A DNA stretch of 64,000 bases from Candidatus Aegiribacteria sp. MLS_C (GCA_002030045.1 LQBI01000035.1:88807-152806); one strand, 5' to 3'. Positions 36,753 through 46,900 are shown, counted from the first letter of the stretch. Notes: a model not told the origin generated them from the letters alone. Numbers and translations are program-made.

Positions 36753-37001
36753 ATGATGATACTGACCCTTGTGCTGATGACATGGGCCCTCCTGTTCACC
36801 GGATCCAGACCGGAAGGGGAGGGAACCGTGCGTCTACCGGCGGTGATCGAGCACATAATGGCACTTGCCGGCGATGAAAGGCCGTGGGCGAGGCCCATCG
36901 AGGCGGCGGACATGGAACTGATGGAGGAACTCGAAGAGTCCGGCTGGACGACGTTCCATGCCGCCGAGTGGTGGGTGAAGAAGGACGAAGATGAGCGGTA
37001 G
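36753..37001 (+). CDS. Small membrane-anchored protein preceding amrS
   Basis: An 82-residue protein with ATG at 36753 after GAGGGGAGGA, an excellent ribosome-binding site. It has an N-terminal hydrophobic segment (MMILTLVLMTWALLFTGS) and a soluble, acidic remainder ending EWWVKKDEDER. Its stop lies 10 bases inside amrS, in another frame. The tail AAEWWVKK resembles the short segment that precedes the first CxxCP motif in longer AmrS proteins, so this could be a split-off N-terminus of AmrS. Function unknown. Confidence 0.6.
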   Translation: MMILTLVLMTWALLFTGSRPEGEGTVRLPAVIEHIMALAGDERPWARPIEAADMELMEELEESGWTTFHAAEWWVKKDEDER

Positions 37002-37968
37002 GGTACAGTGCGTGCTCTGTCCACACATGTGCGTCCTCGACCCCGGGCAGCGCGGCCGGTGTACGGTAAGGCTCAACGTTGAAGGGGAGCTTGTGAGCCT
37101 GGTATACGGAAGACCGGTGGCGGTAAACGTCGACCCCGTGGAGAAGAAGCCCCTCTTCCATTTCCTTCCCGGCAGCGATGTGTTCTCCATCGCCACAGCA
37201 GGCTGCAACCTCAGGTGCCGGTTCTGCCAGAACTGGGAGATATCCCAGGCAGCCCCGGAGGATGTGGCACCCTACGACCTTCCCCCAGAAGCCGTGGTGG
37301 ACAGCGCATTGGAGTACGGGTGCAGGGCCATAGCGTATACCTACACCGAACCCATGGTCTGCATCGAGTACGTTCGGGACACCGCGGTCCTGGCCAGGGA
37401 ACGGGGACTGGCCAGCATACTGGTCACTGCGGGGTACGTGAACCCGGGACCTCTGATGGAGCTTGCGGAGTACGTGGACGCGGCAAACGTGGACCTCAAG
37501 TCCATATCCGACAGTTACTACAGGGATGTCTGCGGAGGGACGCTGGCCCCTGTGCTGGATACGCTGCGAATACTGAAGGATTCCGGGACCTGGGTGGAGG
37601 TCACCAACCTGGTGGTGCCGACCCTGAACGACGGGAAGGAGGAGCTGGAGGAACTGGCGGGATGGGTCCTGGACAATCTCGGGCCGGATACTCCGCTGCA
37701 CTTCTCAAGGTTCTTCCCCATGTACAGGCTCACGGACCTCCCCCCTACGCCCATAGAGACGCTGGCTGAAGCAAGGGAGACTGCTCTTGGGATGGGTCTT
37801 CATCATGTCTACGTTGGCAATGCCGTCACCACCGACGGTATGGTGACCCGCTGTCCGGCATGCGGAGCGGAGCTGGTGGTCAGGGAAGGCTACCTTGTGA
37901 CGAGGATGGACATTCAGGACAGCGCGTGCTCGCACTGCTCGGAACCTGTCGCGGGAATATGGGAATAA
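36991..37968 (+). CDS. amrS: AmmeMemoRadiSam system radical SAM enzyme
   Basis: A 325-residue radical SAM protein of the AmmeMemoRadiSam system. It starts MSGRVQCVLCPHMCVLDPGQ, with a CxxCPxxC cluster that is typical of AmrS, followed by YGRPVAVNVDPVEKKPLFHF and the radical SAM motif ATAGCNLRCRFCQNW (CxxxCxxC). Near the C-terminus two more CxxC pairs occur (RCPACGAEL, CSHCSEP), possibly an auxiliary zinc or iron-sulfur site. The N-terminal signal or Tat extension seen in many homologues is absent here, but small ORFs with such features lie on both sides. The start overlaps the 82-residue ORF. The system's chemistry is not established; AMMECR1, Memo and the radical SAM enzyme are thought to act together. 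Confidence 0.92.
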   Translation: MSGRVQCVLCPHMCVLDPGQRGRCTVRLNVEGELVSLVYGRPVAVNVDPVEKKPLFHFLPGSDVFSIATAGCNLRCRFCQNWEISQAAPEDVAPYDLPPEAVVDSALEYGCRAIAYTYTEPMVCIEYVRDTAVLARERGLASILVTAGYVNPGPLMELAEYVDAANVDLKSISDSYYRDVCGGTLAPVLDTLRILKDSGTWVEVTNLVVPTLNDGKEELEELAGWVLDNLGPDTPLHFSRFFPMYRLTDLPPTPIETLAEARETALGMGLHHVYVGNAVTTDGMVTRCPACGAELVVREGYLVTRMDIQDSACSHCSEPVAGIWE

Positions 37969-37982
37969 AGGGAGGACACCTT

Positions 37983-38153
37983 ATGGAAAGAATGGACAGA
38001 CGAGGCTTCCTTGCCAGGACCGTTCTGATCCTGCTATCCCTGGTGGCCGTCCGGACCGGGCCAACCGGTGAACGGTCGGCAGGCAGTTCAGGAATGGAGG
38101 TCGGAAGGACCTCGCGGAAGAGGGCCGATCACTGGAAGGAGCTGGCCGGATGA
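37983..38153 (+). CDS. 56-residue protein with Tat-like signal between amrS and amrBA
   Basis: ATG at 37983 after GGGAGGACACCTT. The N-terminus MERMDRRGFLARTVLILLSL has the twin-arginine motif RRGFL followed by a hydrophobic segment. The short remainder is basic and ends RKRADHWKELAG. The stop overlaps the amrBA start (ATGA). The Tat-like start plus A-x-x-W-K ending resembles the N-terminal extension that precedes the catalytic domain in exported AmrS homologues. It could be a relic, an accessory peptide or a substrate. No homology can be tested here. Confidence 0.55.
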   Translation: MERMDRRGFLARTVLILLSLVAVRTGPTGERSAGSSGMEVGRTSRKRADHWKELAG

Positions 38154-39709
38154 GGATCACCCCTGTTCTGCTGGCCCTGCTGATGGCCTGCGGCGGCGGC
38201 TCACCCGCCCGGGATGTTCCTTCCGAGGGGATCTCTGACTCACCGCATGAAGCCCCATCGGGTTCAAGACCGCCGGCGACCGCCGCCGGTTCAAGACCGC
38301 CGGTTTACGCAGGAACCTTCTACCCGGCGGATCCCGGAGTACTGGCCTCCATGGTGGACAGCCTGCTTGACTCGGCATCCTCGTCACTGCGGGGAAGTCG
38401 CGCCGTGGCTGGTGTTGTCCCCCATGCGGGATACGTGTACAGCGGAGCCACCGCCGCCGATCTTTTCGGTTCCCTTCGGGGCATGGACATTGACGTGGTG
38501 GTCCTGGTGGGTCCCTCGCACAGGACTTCCTTCAACGGCTTCTCGGTCTTCCAGGGAACCTCCTGCCTGACTCCGCTGGGGGAGGTGCCGGTGGACACTG
38601 ATATGGCCGGGAGGCTCCTGGAGTCGCACCCGTCGGCAGCATTCACTCCCCGTGCCCATGAGGCCGAGCACTGCCTGGAGGTGCAGCTCCCCTTCCTCCA
38701 GCGGTCGCTGGATCCCGGTTTCAGAATAGTGCCTGTCCTGGTCGGCTCGGCGGACGCCGGTGAGCTGGAGTTCATGGCTGAACTCATACTTGCGGAGGCC
38801 TTCGAAAGGAGGGTTCTTGTCCTGGCCAGCTGCGACCTGTCACATTACCCTCCGCTTGAAATGGCGACGCGGGTCGATTCCGCCACTGTTTCAGCCATAC
38901 TTGCGGGCGACCCGGAAGGCTTCCTTTCCTCCACCTCCGAAGAATCGCTTCCGGAAGGAGTCGATACCTTCGCCTGCGGCCGGCTGCCGGTGGCGCTGGC
39001 GATGTACTACTCCAGGTTCTTCCCCGGAACGAGCGCGGAGGTCCTCTCGATGACCACAAGCGCGGAGTTCTCCGGGGATGATGAAAGGGTGGTCGGGTAC
39101 GCTTCCATCCTCTTCTTCTCCGAGGAGCCCGATCCCTCTGAGTGGATGGTCTCCGAAACCTCCTCCGACCTCCTGCTGGAGCTTGCCCGGGGCTCGGTGG
39201 AAGCTGCGGTGGCCGGCGGCGCCTTCGACCTTCCATCGGAACTCCCCGATGAACTGACCGTTCCCAGGGGAGCTTTCGTCACCCTGAAGAGCGGCGGTAT
39301 GCTCAGGGGATGCATCGGGTCCATCCGCCCATCGGGGCCGCTGGCGGAGACGGTGGTGCGAATGGCCCGCTCCGCCGCCCTGGAGGATCCCAGGTTCCCG
39401 CCAGTCTCACCTGCAGAGCTGGACGGCATTTCATTCGAGGTGTCGGTCCTGACACCGCTGCAGATGCTGGAGGACCCGGACCGGGTCAGGGTGGGTACCG
39501 ACGGTCTGCTGATCATCGGTCCCGGAGGCCGTTCGGGGGTGCTGCTTCCCCAGGTTCCCGTGGAACAGGGTTGGAACAGGGAGGATTTTCTCGAGGGAGT
39601 ATGCATCAAGGCGGGGCTTTCACCGAATGCGTACACCGGTGACGTCCTGCTCTACCGTTTCCAGGCGCAGGTGATCGATGAGTACGGGGAAGACCGGCGG
39701 CAGCGGTAG
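38150..39709 (+). CDS. AmmeMemoRadiSam proteins B and A fused (Memo-AMMECR1), predicted lipoprotein
   Basis: A 519-residue fusion. The N-terminus MRITPVLLALLMACGGGSPA has a lipobox (LMAC), so the protein should be lipid-anchored outside the cytoplasm. A Pro/Ser-rich linker with a near-duplicated SRPPATAAGSRPP leads to a Memo (AmrB) domain at about 50-320 with AGTFYPADPG, VVPHAGYVYSG, VLVGPSHRT, HEAEHCLEVQLPF and ASCDLSHYP (the His and Cys residues of the Memo metal site). From about 335 there is an AMMECR1 (AmrA) domain with GAFVTLKSGGMLRGCIGSI and LLPQVPVEQGWNREDFLEGV. Fused AmrB-AmrA is known; the lipoprotein signal places the system in the periplasm. Confidence 0.9.
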   Translation: MRITPVLLALLMACGGGSPARDVPSEGISDSPHEAPSGSRPPATAAGSRPPVYAGTFYPADPGVLASMVDSLLDSASSSLRGSRAVAGVVPHAGYVYSGATAADLFGSLRGMDIDVVVLVGPSHRTSFNGFSVFQGTSCLTPLGEVPVDTDMAGRLLESHPSAAFTPRAHEAEHCLEVQLPFLQRSLDPGFRIVPVLVGSADAGELEFMAELILAEAFERRVLVLASCDLSHYPPLEMATRVDSATVSAILAGDPEGFLSSTSEESLPEGVDTFACGRLPVALAMYYSRFFPGTSAEVLSMTTSAEFSGDDERVVGYASILFFSEEPDPSEWMVSETSSDLLLELARGSVEAAVAGGAFDLPSELPDELTVPRGAFVTLKSGGMLRGCIGSIRPSGPLAETVVRMARSAALEDPRFPPVSPAELDGISFEVSVLTPLQMLEDPDRVRVGTDGLLIIGPGGRSGVLLPQVPVEQGWNREDFLEGVCIKAGLSPNAYTGDVLLYRFQAQVIDEYGEDRRQR

Positions 39710-41735
39710 AGGAGGCGGGCTGGGGAGTTCTTCCTTCTTCCTTGGAGGGATGCTGTCCGTCCTCGTGCAGGCGGTGGTCCTCAGGGAATCACTCTTCGCA
39801 CGGCACCAGGCCGAGCTTGCTTCCGGTGTCGTACTCGCCTCCTGGATCGCGGGTTCAGGTCTCGGTGCTGTCATTGGAGGAAGGAGCCGTCACCGTCTCC
39901 TCCTCTGGAGGGCTGGTGTCCTTCTGATGCCGCTTCTGGGTGCCGCGCAGGTGCTATCTGCACGGACCGGATGGCTGCCGCTGCCCCTGACCGTGCTTCC
40001 CCTCGGCCTTCTGGCGGGGATGGTCTTCATACAGCCCTTCGCATTCGGCGATCCGGGAAGGGTATATGCCATGGAGGCCCTCGGTGCAGCGGCCGGAGGC
40101 GGGCTTTTCGTACTCCTGGCCCCATGGACGCTTTCCGGCGGAATGCTTGCGTTCTCTATCCTCGCGGCGGCTTTGGCTCTCGTCTCCAGCGGAAGGAAGT
40201 CAGCCGGACTCGTCCTGGGCGGACTGACCCTCCTCTCACTAGCCCTCGGGGTCCCCGGAGGTTTTGACCGTTTGCTGGCAAACATCTCCTTCGAAGGGTA
40301 CGAAAGCGTGGAAGTACTGCCGTCACCTTACGGGGAGGTGGCGGTGGCAGAGAGAAGCGGTCAGCACGCGGTCTTTCGCGGAGGCATCCTGGAATCCACC
40401 TGGCCGGCACGGGAATGGGCGGAAGCAGTTGTGGCGGTCCCTCTGGCGGCGTCCATGCCTGAAAGAGTGCTCTACATCGGGTCCTCCCCCGAGGAGTGCG
40501 GCTTACTTGAGGAATGGCCCGGTGTCGAGGACCTGTCATGCGTGGTCCCGGACGGGACACTCCTGGAAACGGCGGCCTATCCTACCGGAACGGAAACTGG
40601 GGACGGAAGGAGGTACGTCGACGGATGCGCAGGCGGGTTCGACCTCGTAGCTGTCTCCACCGGCCAGCCGCTCACCCTTCTGGCCAACCGTTTCTATACG
40701 GAGGAGTTCATGGAGACCGCGGTGGCTGCTCTGAATGATAGCGGCATGATGTCTCTCCGCCTTCCCGGCGGGGCCAACAGGCTCCATCCGCTGGAGGCGG
40801 ACCTGGCGCGTTCGGTACAGCTGGCGGCCGCGAAGCATTTCGACTGGGTCAGGGTCCTTCCGATGGCAGGCGTATCGATGCTCATGGGAAGGGGCACCGA
40901 GCCCGACCTTTCCGGGGAGGTCCTCGCCTCTTCTCTCGATTCCGCCGGTTACAGGGGCCTGTTCGTGAACTCCGGGACTCTTCCCTTCGATCTCTCCCCA
41001 ATGAGGGTATCGGCCCTTTCCGAACTGATATCCGCATCCCCGGCGGAGATGAACAGGGACCTGCATCCCGAGGGCTTCCTGCTGGCGCACCGATTATGGT
41101 CGGAGAGGACGGGCGGTCCACTCGAGAATTCGTGGATAGCACCGGCAGCGGCTGGGCTCCTTCTCATCATGGCCGCAGCCGCTGTTTTCACGCGGGATTT
41201 CCGTTCAGCCATGGGTGTCGCCTCCGCCGGGTTCTCCGGGCTCTCGGTGGAGGCCATCTCCCTTGTGGCGGTCCAGGCTTCCACCGGCTACTCCTGGGTC
41301 CTGGTTGGGGCGATCACAGGGCTGTTCATGACCGGAGCGGCTGCTGGAGCGCTGACCTCGTGGAAGTTCCGCCTGCCGGTCAGGCACTGGCTCCTGATCT
41401 CCACACTATCCGCATCCGCCTGCGCATGCTCGCTTGCAGCCTACGACGGATCGATCATAGATGGCAGGGTCCTTTCGATCATCATGCTGTCGGGTACGTT
41501 CCTGTGCGGATCCGCTTCGGGAGGTGCATTTTCCTCGGCCGCTGCAGGGCTCGCGGGGCACGGGACCTTCAGAATAGGGCTCCTGGGTCTTGCGGACTAC
41601 GGTTCCGGAGCGGCCGCGGCACTGCTGATGCCCCTGGTACTCTTCCCCCTGGCGGGAGCTGCCATTTCGCTCATTGCGGCGGCGGGATGGACCCTTGCCT
41701 GGTACGGGATGCAGTTCCTTCCCCGGGGCAAATGA
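39678..41735 (+). CDS. Polytopic membrane protein, fused MFS/spermidine-synthase-like
   Basis: A 685-residue protein with two hydrophobic blocks (about 15-200 and 495-680) around a soluble central domain. It overlaps amrBA by 32 bases. The first block starts FFLGGMLSVLVQAVVLRESL, typical of the membrane part of spermidine-synthase-like proteins. The central part looks like a decayed SAM-dependent methyltransferase fold: where the glycine-rich VLxIGGGxG motif is expected it reads RVLYIGSSPEECGLL, and an FDLVAVSTGQPLTLLANRFY motif aligns with the usual spermidine-synthase segment. It is therefore probably not catalytic as a synthase. End of the operon; a strong hairpin follows. Confidence 0.75.
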   Translation: MSTGKTGGSGRGGGLGSSSFFLGGMLSVLVQAVVLRESLFARHQAELASGVVLASWIAGSGLGAVIGGRSRHRLLLWRAGVLLMPLLGAAQVLSARTGWLPLPLTVLPLGLLAGMVFIQPFAFGDPGRVYAMEALGAAAGGGLFVLLAPWTLSGGMLAFSILAAALALVSSGRKSAGLVLGGLTLLSLALGVPGGFDRLLANISFEGYESVEVLPSPYGEVAVAERSGQHAVFRGGILESTWPAREWAEAVVAVPLAASMPERVLYIGSSPEECGLLEEWPGVEDLSCVVPDGTLLETAAYPTGTETGDGRRYVDGCAGGFDLVAVSTGQPLTLLANRFYTEEFMETAVAALNDSGMMSLRLPGGANRLHPLEADLARSVQLAAAKHFDWVRVLPMAGVSMLMGRGTEPDLSGEVLASSLDSAGYRGLFVNSGTLPFDLSPMRVSALSELISASPAEMNRDLHPEGFLLAHRLWSERTGGPLENSWIAPAAAGLLLIMAAAAVFTRDFRSAMGVASAGFSGLSVEAISLVAVQASTGYSWVLVGAITGLFMTGAAAGALTSWKFRLPVRHWLLISTLSASACACSLAAYDGSIIDGRVLSIIMLSGTFLCGSASGGAFSSAAAGLAGHGTFRIGLLGLADYGSGAAAALLMPLVLFPLAGAAISLIAAAGWTLAWYGMQFLPRGK

Positions 41736-41737
41736 AG

Positions 41738-41761
41738 AAGGGGCGGGTTGCCCCGCCCCTT
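41738..41761. terminator. Bidirectional hairpin terminator between convergent genes
   Basis: AAGGGGCGGG (41738-41747), loop TTGC, CCCGCCCCTT (41752-41761): a perfect 10-bp GC-rich stem placed between convergent stops at 41735 and 41785. Short pyrimidine-rich tails occur on both sides. Confidence 0.8.
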
Positions 41762-41784
41762 CCTTGACCTGAGTTCCGATACGC

Positions 41785-43725
41785 CTACCTGTTGGAGAGG
41801 ACCACGAACTCGATCCTCCTGTTCATGGCCTTGTTGGCGGCGGAGGTGTTGGGGACCACGGGCTGGTTCTCGCCGTAGCCCACGGTGCTCAGCCTCCGTG
41901 CTTCGATGCCGCTGTTCACCAGGTAGTCGAAGACCGACTGTGCCCTCTGCTCGCTGAGGGTCTGGTTGTAGCTCTCGGCACCGTCGGAGTCGGTGTGGCC
42001 GGCGATCTGGACCTGAGCGTTGGGGTTTGCGCCCAGTATCTCAACGATCTCGTCCAGCACCTCGTAGGATTCGCGCTTGATGGTGGCGCTGTTGACATCG
42101 AAGTAGATGTTGTCGAAGGAGAGCACCTGTCCCTCCTCGATGGCGCAGGGTTCAAGCTGGAAGTCCACCACCATCTCCTGCATCCCGCTGATGCTGACGG
42201 TTTCGGTGGCGGGAAGGTAACCGTTGGCGCTTGCGGAGAGTATCCATTCGCCGTCGGCCACGAAGATGGAGTAGGTCCCGTCGGGACCGGAAGTTGCGGA
42301 TACGGCGTCAGAGTAGGTAACGGTGCCTATGATGGGAAGCCCGGTCTCCATGTCGGTGAAGGTACCCGTCACATTCTTGGCGGGATCCAAAGTGAAGTCG
42401 CGTACCATGTCCTGGCCGGCGACTACCTGAAGCGTGGCTGTGCGCTCCATGTAACCCGGCGCCGTGATGGATACGTCCAGGCTGCCCTCGGGGACCTCGG
42501 CGGCGTAGAAGCCGGTCCCGGGGTCGCAGATGGCCGCATCGGCCTCATCACCGGGGAATGCCACGGTGGCGCCCAACGGCTGACCGTCGAAGGAACTGCT
42601 GACGGTTCCTGTCATGAGGGCGTACCTGTCCTCCACAAGGTCGCTGGAGTACATCAGGTTCACACCCACACCCCAGGCGGGATAGTATCCCTCGGGGAAG
42701 GGGGCGAAGTTGGCCCTGTAGTCGTTGGTGGGTTCCATACCGGCCTGGTAGGCGTGATGGCCGAGATCGTTCCACTTGGGATCGAAGTTGTCGACGGAGA
42801 ATCCGCCCACCACGTCGCATGCGAAGCCGGAGCCCAGCTCGAACCTTACGCCGGGCTGAATGATGAGCAGATCATCATATCTCTCCTCGTTGCCGGCCTC
42901 GTAGTCCCGGTCGAGGAAGTGGCGCCATTCGGCTTCGGCGAAGAGTGTCCAGCCCTTCATCGGGTACTCGATGCCGGTGGCCAGGTGGAAGACGGGGTCT
43001 TCCACGTCCATGTCCACGGCAACCGTGTCACCGGTGCCGTACCTGTGGTCTGTGAACTGGAAGTTCTGCTTGAAGTAGTGGTAGCCGACGTTGGTGTGCC
43101 AGACCACCGGTTTCATGTCAAGGGACATGAGAAGATCGGCGCCGGCGGAGAAGTCGGTGCCTATCATGGGGCGGCGCATCTCGAACATGGGCTGGCCGGC
43201 CTGCCAGATGCCGTCGTACTCGTTGTTGTTGATCACGAAGGGACTGTTGCCGCCGTCATAGATGCTGAGGTTTACCCAGGGCATGAAGCCCAGCCAGAGG
43301 TTGCCCTCGCCGGGGTTCATGCCGTACTTGAGGTAGAGACCAGCCTCGCTGAAACCGTCGTCGTTCTCGTTCTCACCTCCGGAGAGGTCCTCGCGGCCCT
43401 CGATGGATTCCCTTGAGAGGCAGTTCCAGACGTAGGAGAGCCTTCCGGCTATCTCGAACTTATCTCCCAGTCCGAATGCGGTGGTGATGTACCATGTTCC
43501 GTCGTACTCGGTATCCGTGACGTCCACCGCCTCACCGCCTATCCATGCGGCCCTGGTGTCGTCGCTCATGCCGAGGAAGGAGAAAAGCGCTACCGAGAAC
43601 TCGCCGGCGCCTATGGGTTTGGAGTCAACCGTCCTGTTCAGGCCGCGGAGCCCGGTATAGGACGGAAGGGCCAGCGCCACTGCGCTGACCATGAGGAGAA
43701 CGGAAATTAACAACCCCTTCTTCAT
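41785..43725 (-). CDS. OmpA family protein with carboxypeptidase-regulatory-like repeats (paralogue of 48086-50071)
   Basis: A 646-residue outer-membrane protein. The start at 43725 (MKKGLLISVLLMVSAVALAL) follows AGAAGGA and gives a clean signal peptide. Residues about 25-390 form a barrel-like region. Two or three beta-sandwich units follow (about 395-545; GTFTDMETGLPIIGTVTYSD, EVPEGSLDVSITAPGY). The C-terminal OmpA domain has LSFDNIYFDVNSATIKRES, IAGHTDSDGAESYNQTLSEQ and NRRIEFVVLSNR, the peptidoglycan-binding set. The overall plan matches the gene at 48086, indicating an old duplication on both sides of the cyclase gene. Confidence 0.92.
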   Translation of the reverse strand: MKKGLLISVLLMVSAVALALPSYTGLRGLNRTVDSKPIGAGEFSVALFSFLGMSDDTRAAWIGGEAVDVTDTEYDGTWYITTAFGLGDKFEIAGRLSYVWNCLSRESIEGREDLSGGENENDDGFSEAGLYLKYGMNPGEGNLWLGFMPWVNLSIYDGGNSPFVINNNEYDGIWQAGQPMFEMRRPMIGTDFSAGADLLMSLDMKPVVWHTNVGYHYFKQNFQFTDHRYGTGDTVAVDMDVEDPVFHLATGIEYPMKGWTLFAEAEWRHFLDRDYEAGNEERYDDLLIIQPGVRFELGSGFACDVVGGFSVDNFDPKWNDLGHHAYQAGMEPTNDYRANFAPFPEGYYPAWGVGVNLMYSSDLVEDRYALMTGTVSSSFDGQPLGATVAFPGDEADAAICDPGTGFYAAEVPEGSLDVSITAPGYMERTATLQVVAGQDMVRDFTLDPAKNVTGTFTDMETGLPIIGTVTYSDAVSATSGPDGTYSIFVADGEWILSASANGYLPATETVSISGMQEMVVDFQLEPCAIEEGQVLSFDNIYFDVNSATIKRESYEVLDEIVEILGANPNAQVQIAGHTDSDGAESYNQTLSEQRAQSVFDYLVNSGIEARRLSTVGYGENQPVVPNTSAANKAMNRRIEFVVLSNR

Positions 43726-43763
43726 ATCATTCCTTCTCAGTATGTTAACAAAAACCAACATTA

Positions 43764-43795
43764 CAAACATGCGCAGATGAACACGGTATTGTCAA
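43764..43795 (-). promoter_or_regulatory. Possible promoter of the ompA-like gene
   Basis: On the minus strand TTGACA (43795-43790) is followed after 18 bases by CATGTTTG (43771-43764), which resembles the TAnnTTTG -7 box of Bacteroides-type promoters. It lies about 40 bases before the start codon. The match is partial. Confidence 0.25.
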
Positions 43796-43993
43796 CTGAT
43801 CAAAATCCAGTATAAAACCGTATGGGCATTTTAACATGGATATTCGGAGCGACATAATGAATCCGGGCCTTTCCGACGGTTAAAGGACAAAGAAGTGTCA
43901 GGATTCCGTCAGTGATTTGATTCGTGGACTTTCAAGCTTATATTGAACCATGTACCGGTGGCGTTCACGGTCAACCCACTCTGGAGTCGCAGC

Positions 43994-46900
43994 ATGTCGC
44001 AGGATTTCGCGTCGTTCCTGAAGAAGAGGCTGGTGCAGCATACGCTGCCCGAAGACCATCACGGGCCCGGCAGTAGCGAACTCAAGCCGGGAGAGAGAAG
44101 GGACATCGCAGTCCTATTCCTGGACCTGGGCGGCTTCACCGCCCTTTCGGAAAGACTCGACCATGAAGCCGTCCACGATATCTCGAAGGGCGTAATGGAC
44201 GCCCTGGTCGATATAAGCGGGAACTTCGGCGGCTACGTGGACAAGATAGAGGGCGACAGGATAATGGTCCTCTTCGGCGCCACCAGGGCGGGGGAGAACG
44301 ACAGCGAGAGAGCGGTATCCTGCGGTCTTCTCATGCTCGACGCGATAAGCACCGCGAACGACATACTCTCCGACACCGGAGTGCCCATCACCGCCAGAAT
44401 AGGTATCAACAGCGGCCCGGTAACTGTGGCCCCGGACGCGATCGGGCACCTGACCGCGATAGGCAGCACCGTTAACATAGCATCGAGGATGGAGGAGGCG
44501 GCCCAGGAGGGAACCGTCCTCCTGCCGGCCGCAGTCATGGAGAAGTGCAGGGACCTCTTCAGCTGGGTGGACCGGGGCGCCGTCAGCCTGAAGGGGGTGA
44601 GCCTGCCGGTACACGCCTTCAGTCCCGTGGAGAGGCTGACGGTAAGGCGTCATCGATGGGAGCGCTTCAGCGGTGACGGTTTTACCTCCTTCGTAGGACG
44701 GCGGCGGGAGCTGTCAGAGCTTTCGGGGCTTCTTGAGGAGCATATGAGTGAAGCCGCAGGAAAGGGAAGGCTGGGAACGATCCGCCACACGGTCCTTGAA
44801 GTGACCGGAGAGGCGGGCATAGGGAAATCCAGACTGGTGCACGAATTCATCGGCGACAGGTGCAGAGGTGCTCCGGGCATTCTTGTCCTCAGCGGTCAGA
44901 CGCAGTCCTACGCGCAGCCGGCGTACCAGCTCTGGGTCAGCATGCTCAGGGAGCTGCTCCGTTTTGATACGTCCTCCAGGCCGGGCTACCGGGAGTTCCG
45001 GGAGCGGGTCCTGGCCCTTTCCGGGGGTGATGAGACAACCGATTCAATACCCTTCCTGGCGGAACTCCTTTCAATCAGGTCAGGGGACAGGCGTCTGGAG
45101 GACCTGGACAGCGGCGCAATAGCACTGGAGACCAGGATAGCCTTCAGGAACCTGCTGAAGGCGATGGCTTCCGATCGCCATCTGATACTGGTTCTGGACG
45201 ACCTCCAGTGGATCGATTCCACCTGCCGCGGAGTGCTTGATTTCCTGCTGGCCAACTGTCCCTCTATCAATCCCCTGCTGGTCTTCCTGGTGAGCAGACC
45301 GGAGACCGATGACGGGAAACCCGTCAGATTCGATGTAAATCCGGGTTACGCGAGACTCGAGAGGATGGCTTTGTCGGCCATGGAGGGGGATGAGTGCCGG
45401 GGGATCATCGGAGCCCTTCTCGACAGGTTCGGAGGGGACGGACACCTGCCGGTCTCCCGCAGGGCGGAGGAGTTCCTGCTGGGGCATTCCCAGGGGAATC
45501 CCTTCTTCCTGGAGGAGCTGGTGCTGGATATGCTGGAATCCGGGCTGCTGGGGATACATGAGGGATCATGGACCTTCTCGAGTTCCCTGGACGACATCTA
45601 CGTCCCCCATTCACTGACGGGTCTCCTGCAGTCGAGACTGGACCGGCTTTCGGAGGAACACAGGGGAAGCCTGCAGAAATCATCCGTACTCGGGTTCGAG
45701 TTCAGGCTGATGCTCTACAGGCGTCTGCTGGAGAAGCTTGGACTCGAGGAAGACACGGATAATGTCTTCGGCGACCTTGAAAGACGCCAGTTCCTCCTGG
45801 GGAAGGAATCCGCCGGCGGCAGGATGTTCGAGTTCAGGAACATACTCATTCACGACACGGTCTACAGGACCGTTCTGGAGAGCAACCGCAAGCTCCTGCA
45901 CAGGCTGACGGCCCTTATTCTCGAAGATGGGCTGGAGGAGGACGACAGGGAGATGGCCGATATCCTCGCCCACCACTGGGAACTGGCTGGCGACAGGGAG
46001 AAGGCCCTCCACTGGGGCGTGCTGAGCCTCAGGAAGGCTGTGACCACCTACCAGCACGAAAGGGCGATGGCTCTCTCCGCAGGACTGGAGGAGCTTATCC
46101 GCCTGAAGCCCCTGGAGGGCGGGAACCTGGAGAGGCTCATGGAAGTTCTGCTCAGCAGGTATACCACTCTGGACATGCTTGGCCGCAGGAGGGATCAGGA
46201 GGAACTGCTCCTCTCGATGAAGGAGCTTGCAGAGTCGCATTCCCTGGAGGAATGGCAGTTGAGGATATGGACAAGCCTCGGAAACGTCCTGAGGATAACC
46301 GGAAGGCTCCAGGAGGCCGAGGACAGCTACAGGAAGGCGCTGGCACTGGCAGTTGAGAGGTCGGACCGCCGGAGTCGGGGCAAGGTTCTCTGCAACCTGG
46401 GCATACTCAGCAGGATAAAGGGGGACCTGGAGGAGTCTGAGTGTCTCTTTAAACAGGCCCTGGAGATGAACGGCACCGAGGTCGACCCCAGGGTGGAGGG
46501 AGTGCTGATGGGCAACCTGGGCAACCTGTACTACGACCAGGGTCACATGGATGAGGCAATCGAGTACTACGAGAGGGCTCTGGCGATGAACAGGGAGGTG
46601 GGGGACAGGCGGAGCGAGGGAATAGCATTGGGCAACCTGGGAAATCCCTACAAGGCCAGGGGCGACCTGAATAAAGCCCTGTCCTACTACAGGCAGTCCC
46701 TCGACCTGCACAGGGAGATAGGGAACAGGAGGAGCGAAGGGGTGACCCTCTCCAACCTCGGAGCTCTCTACTATGACCACGGCCGCTTTCAGGAGTCAGG
46801 CGAATGCAGCGACCTTGCACTGGAGATACACAGGGAGACCGGCAACATGATGCTGGAGGCAGTTACGCTCACATGTCTCGCGTTGCTCCGCGTCCGCTCA

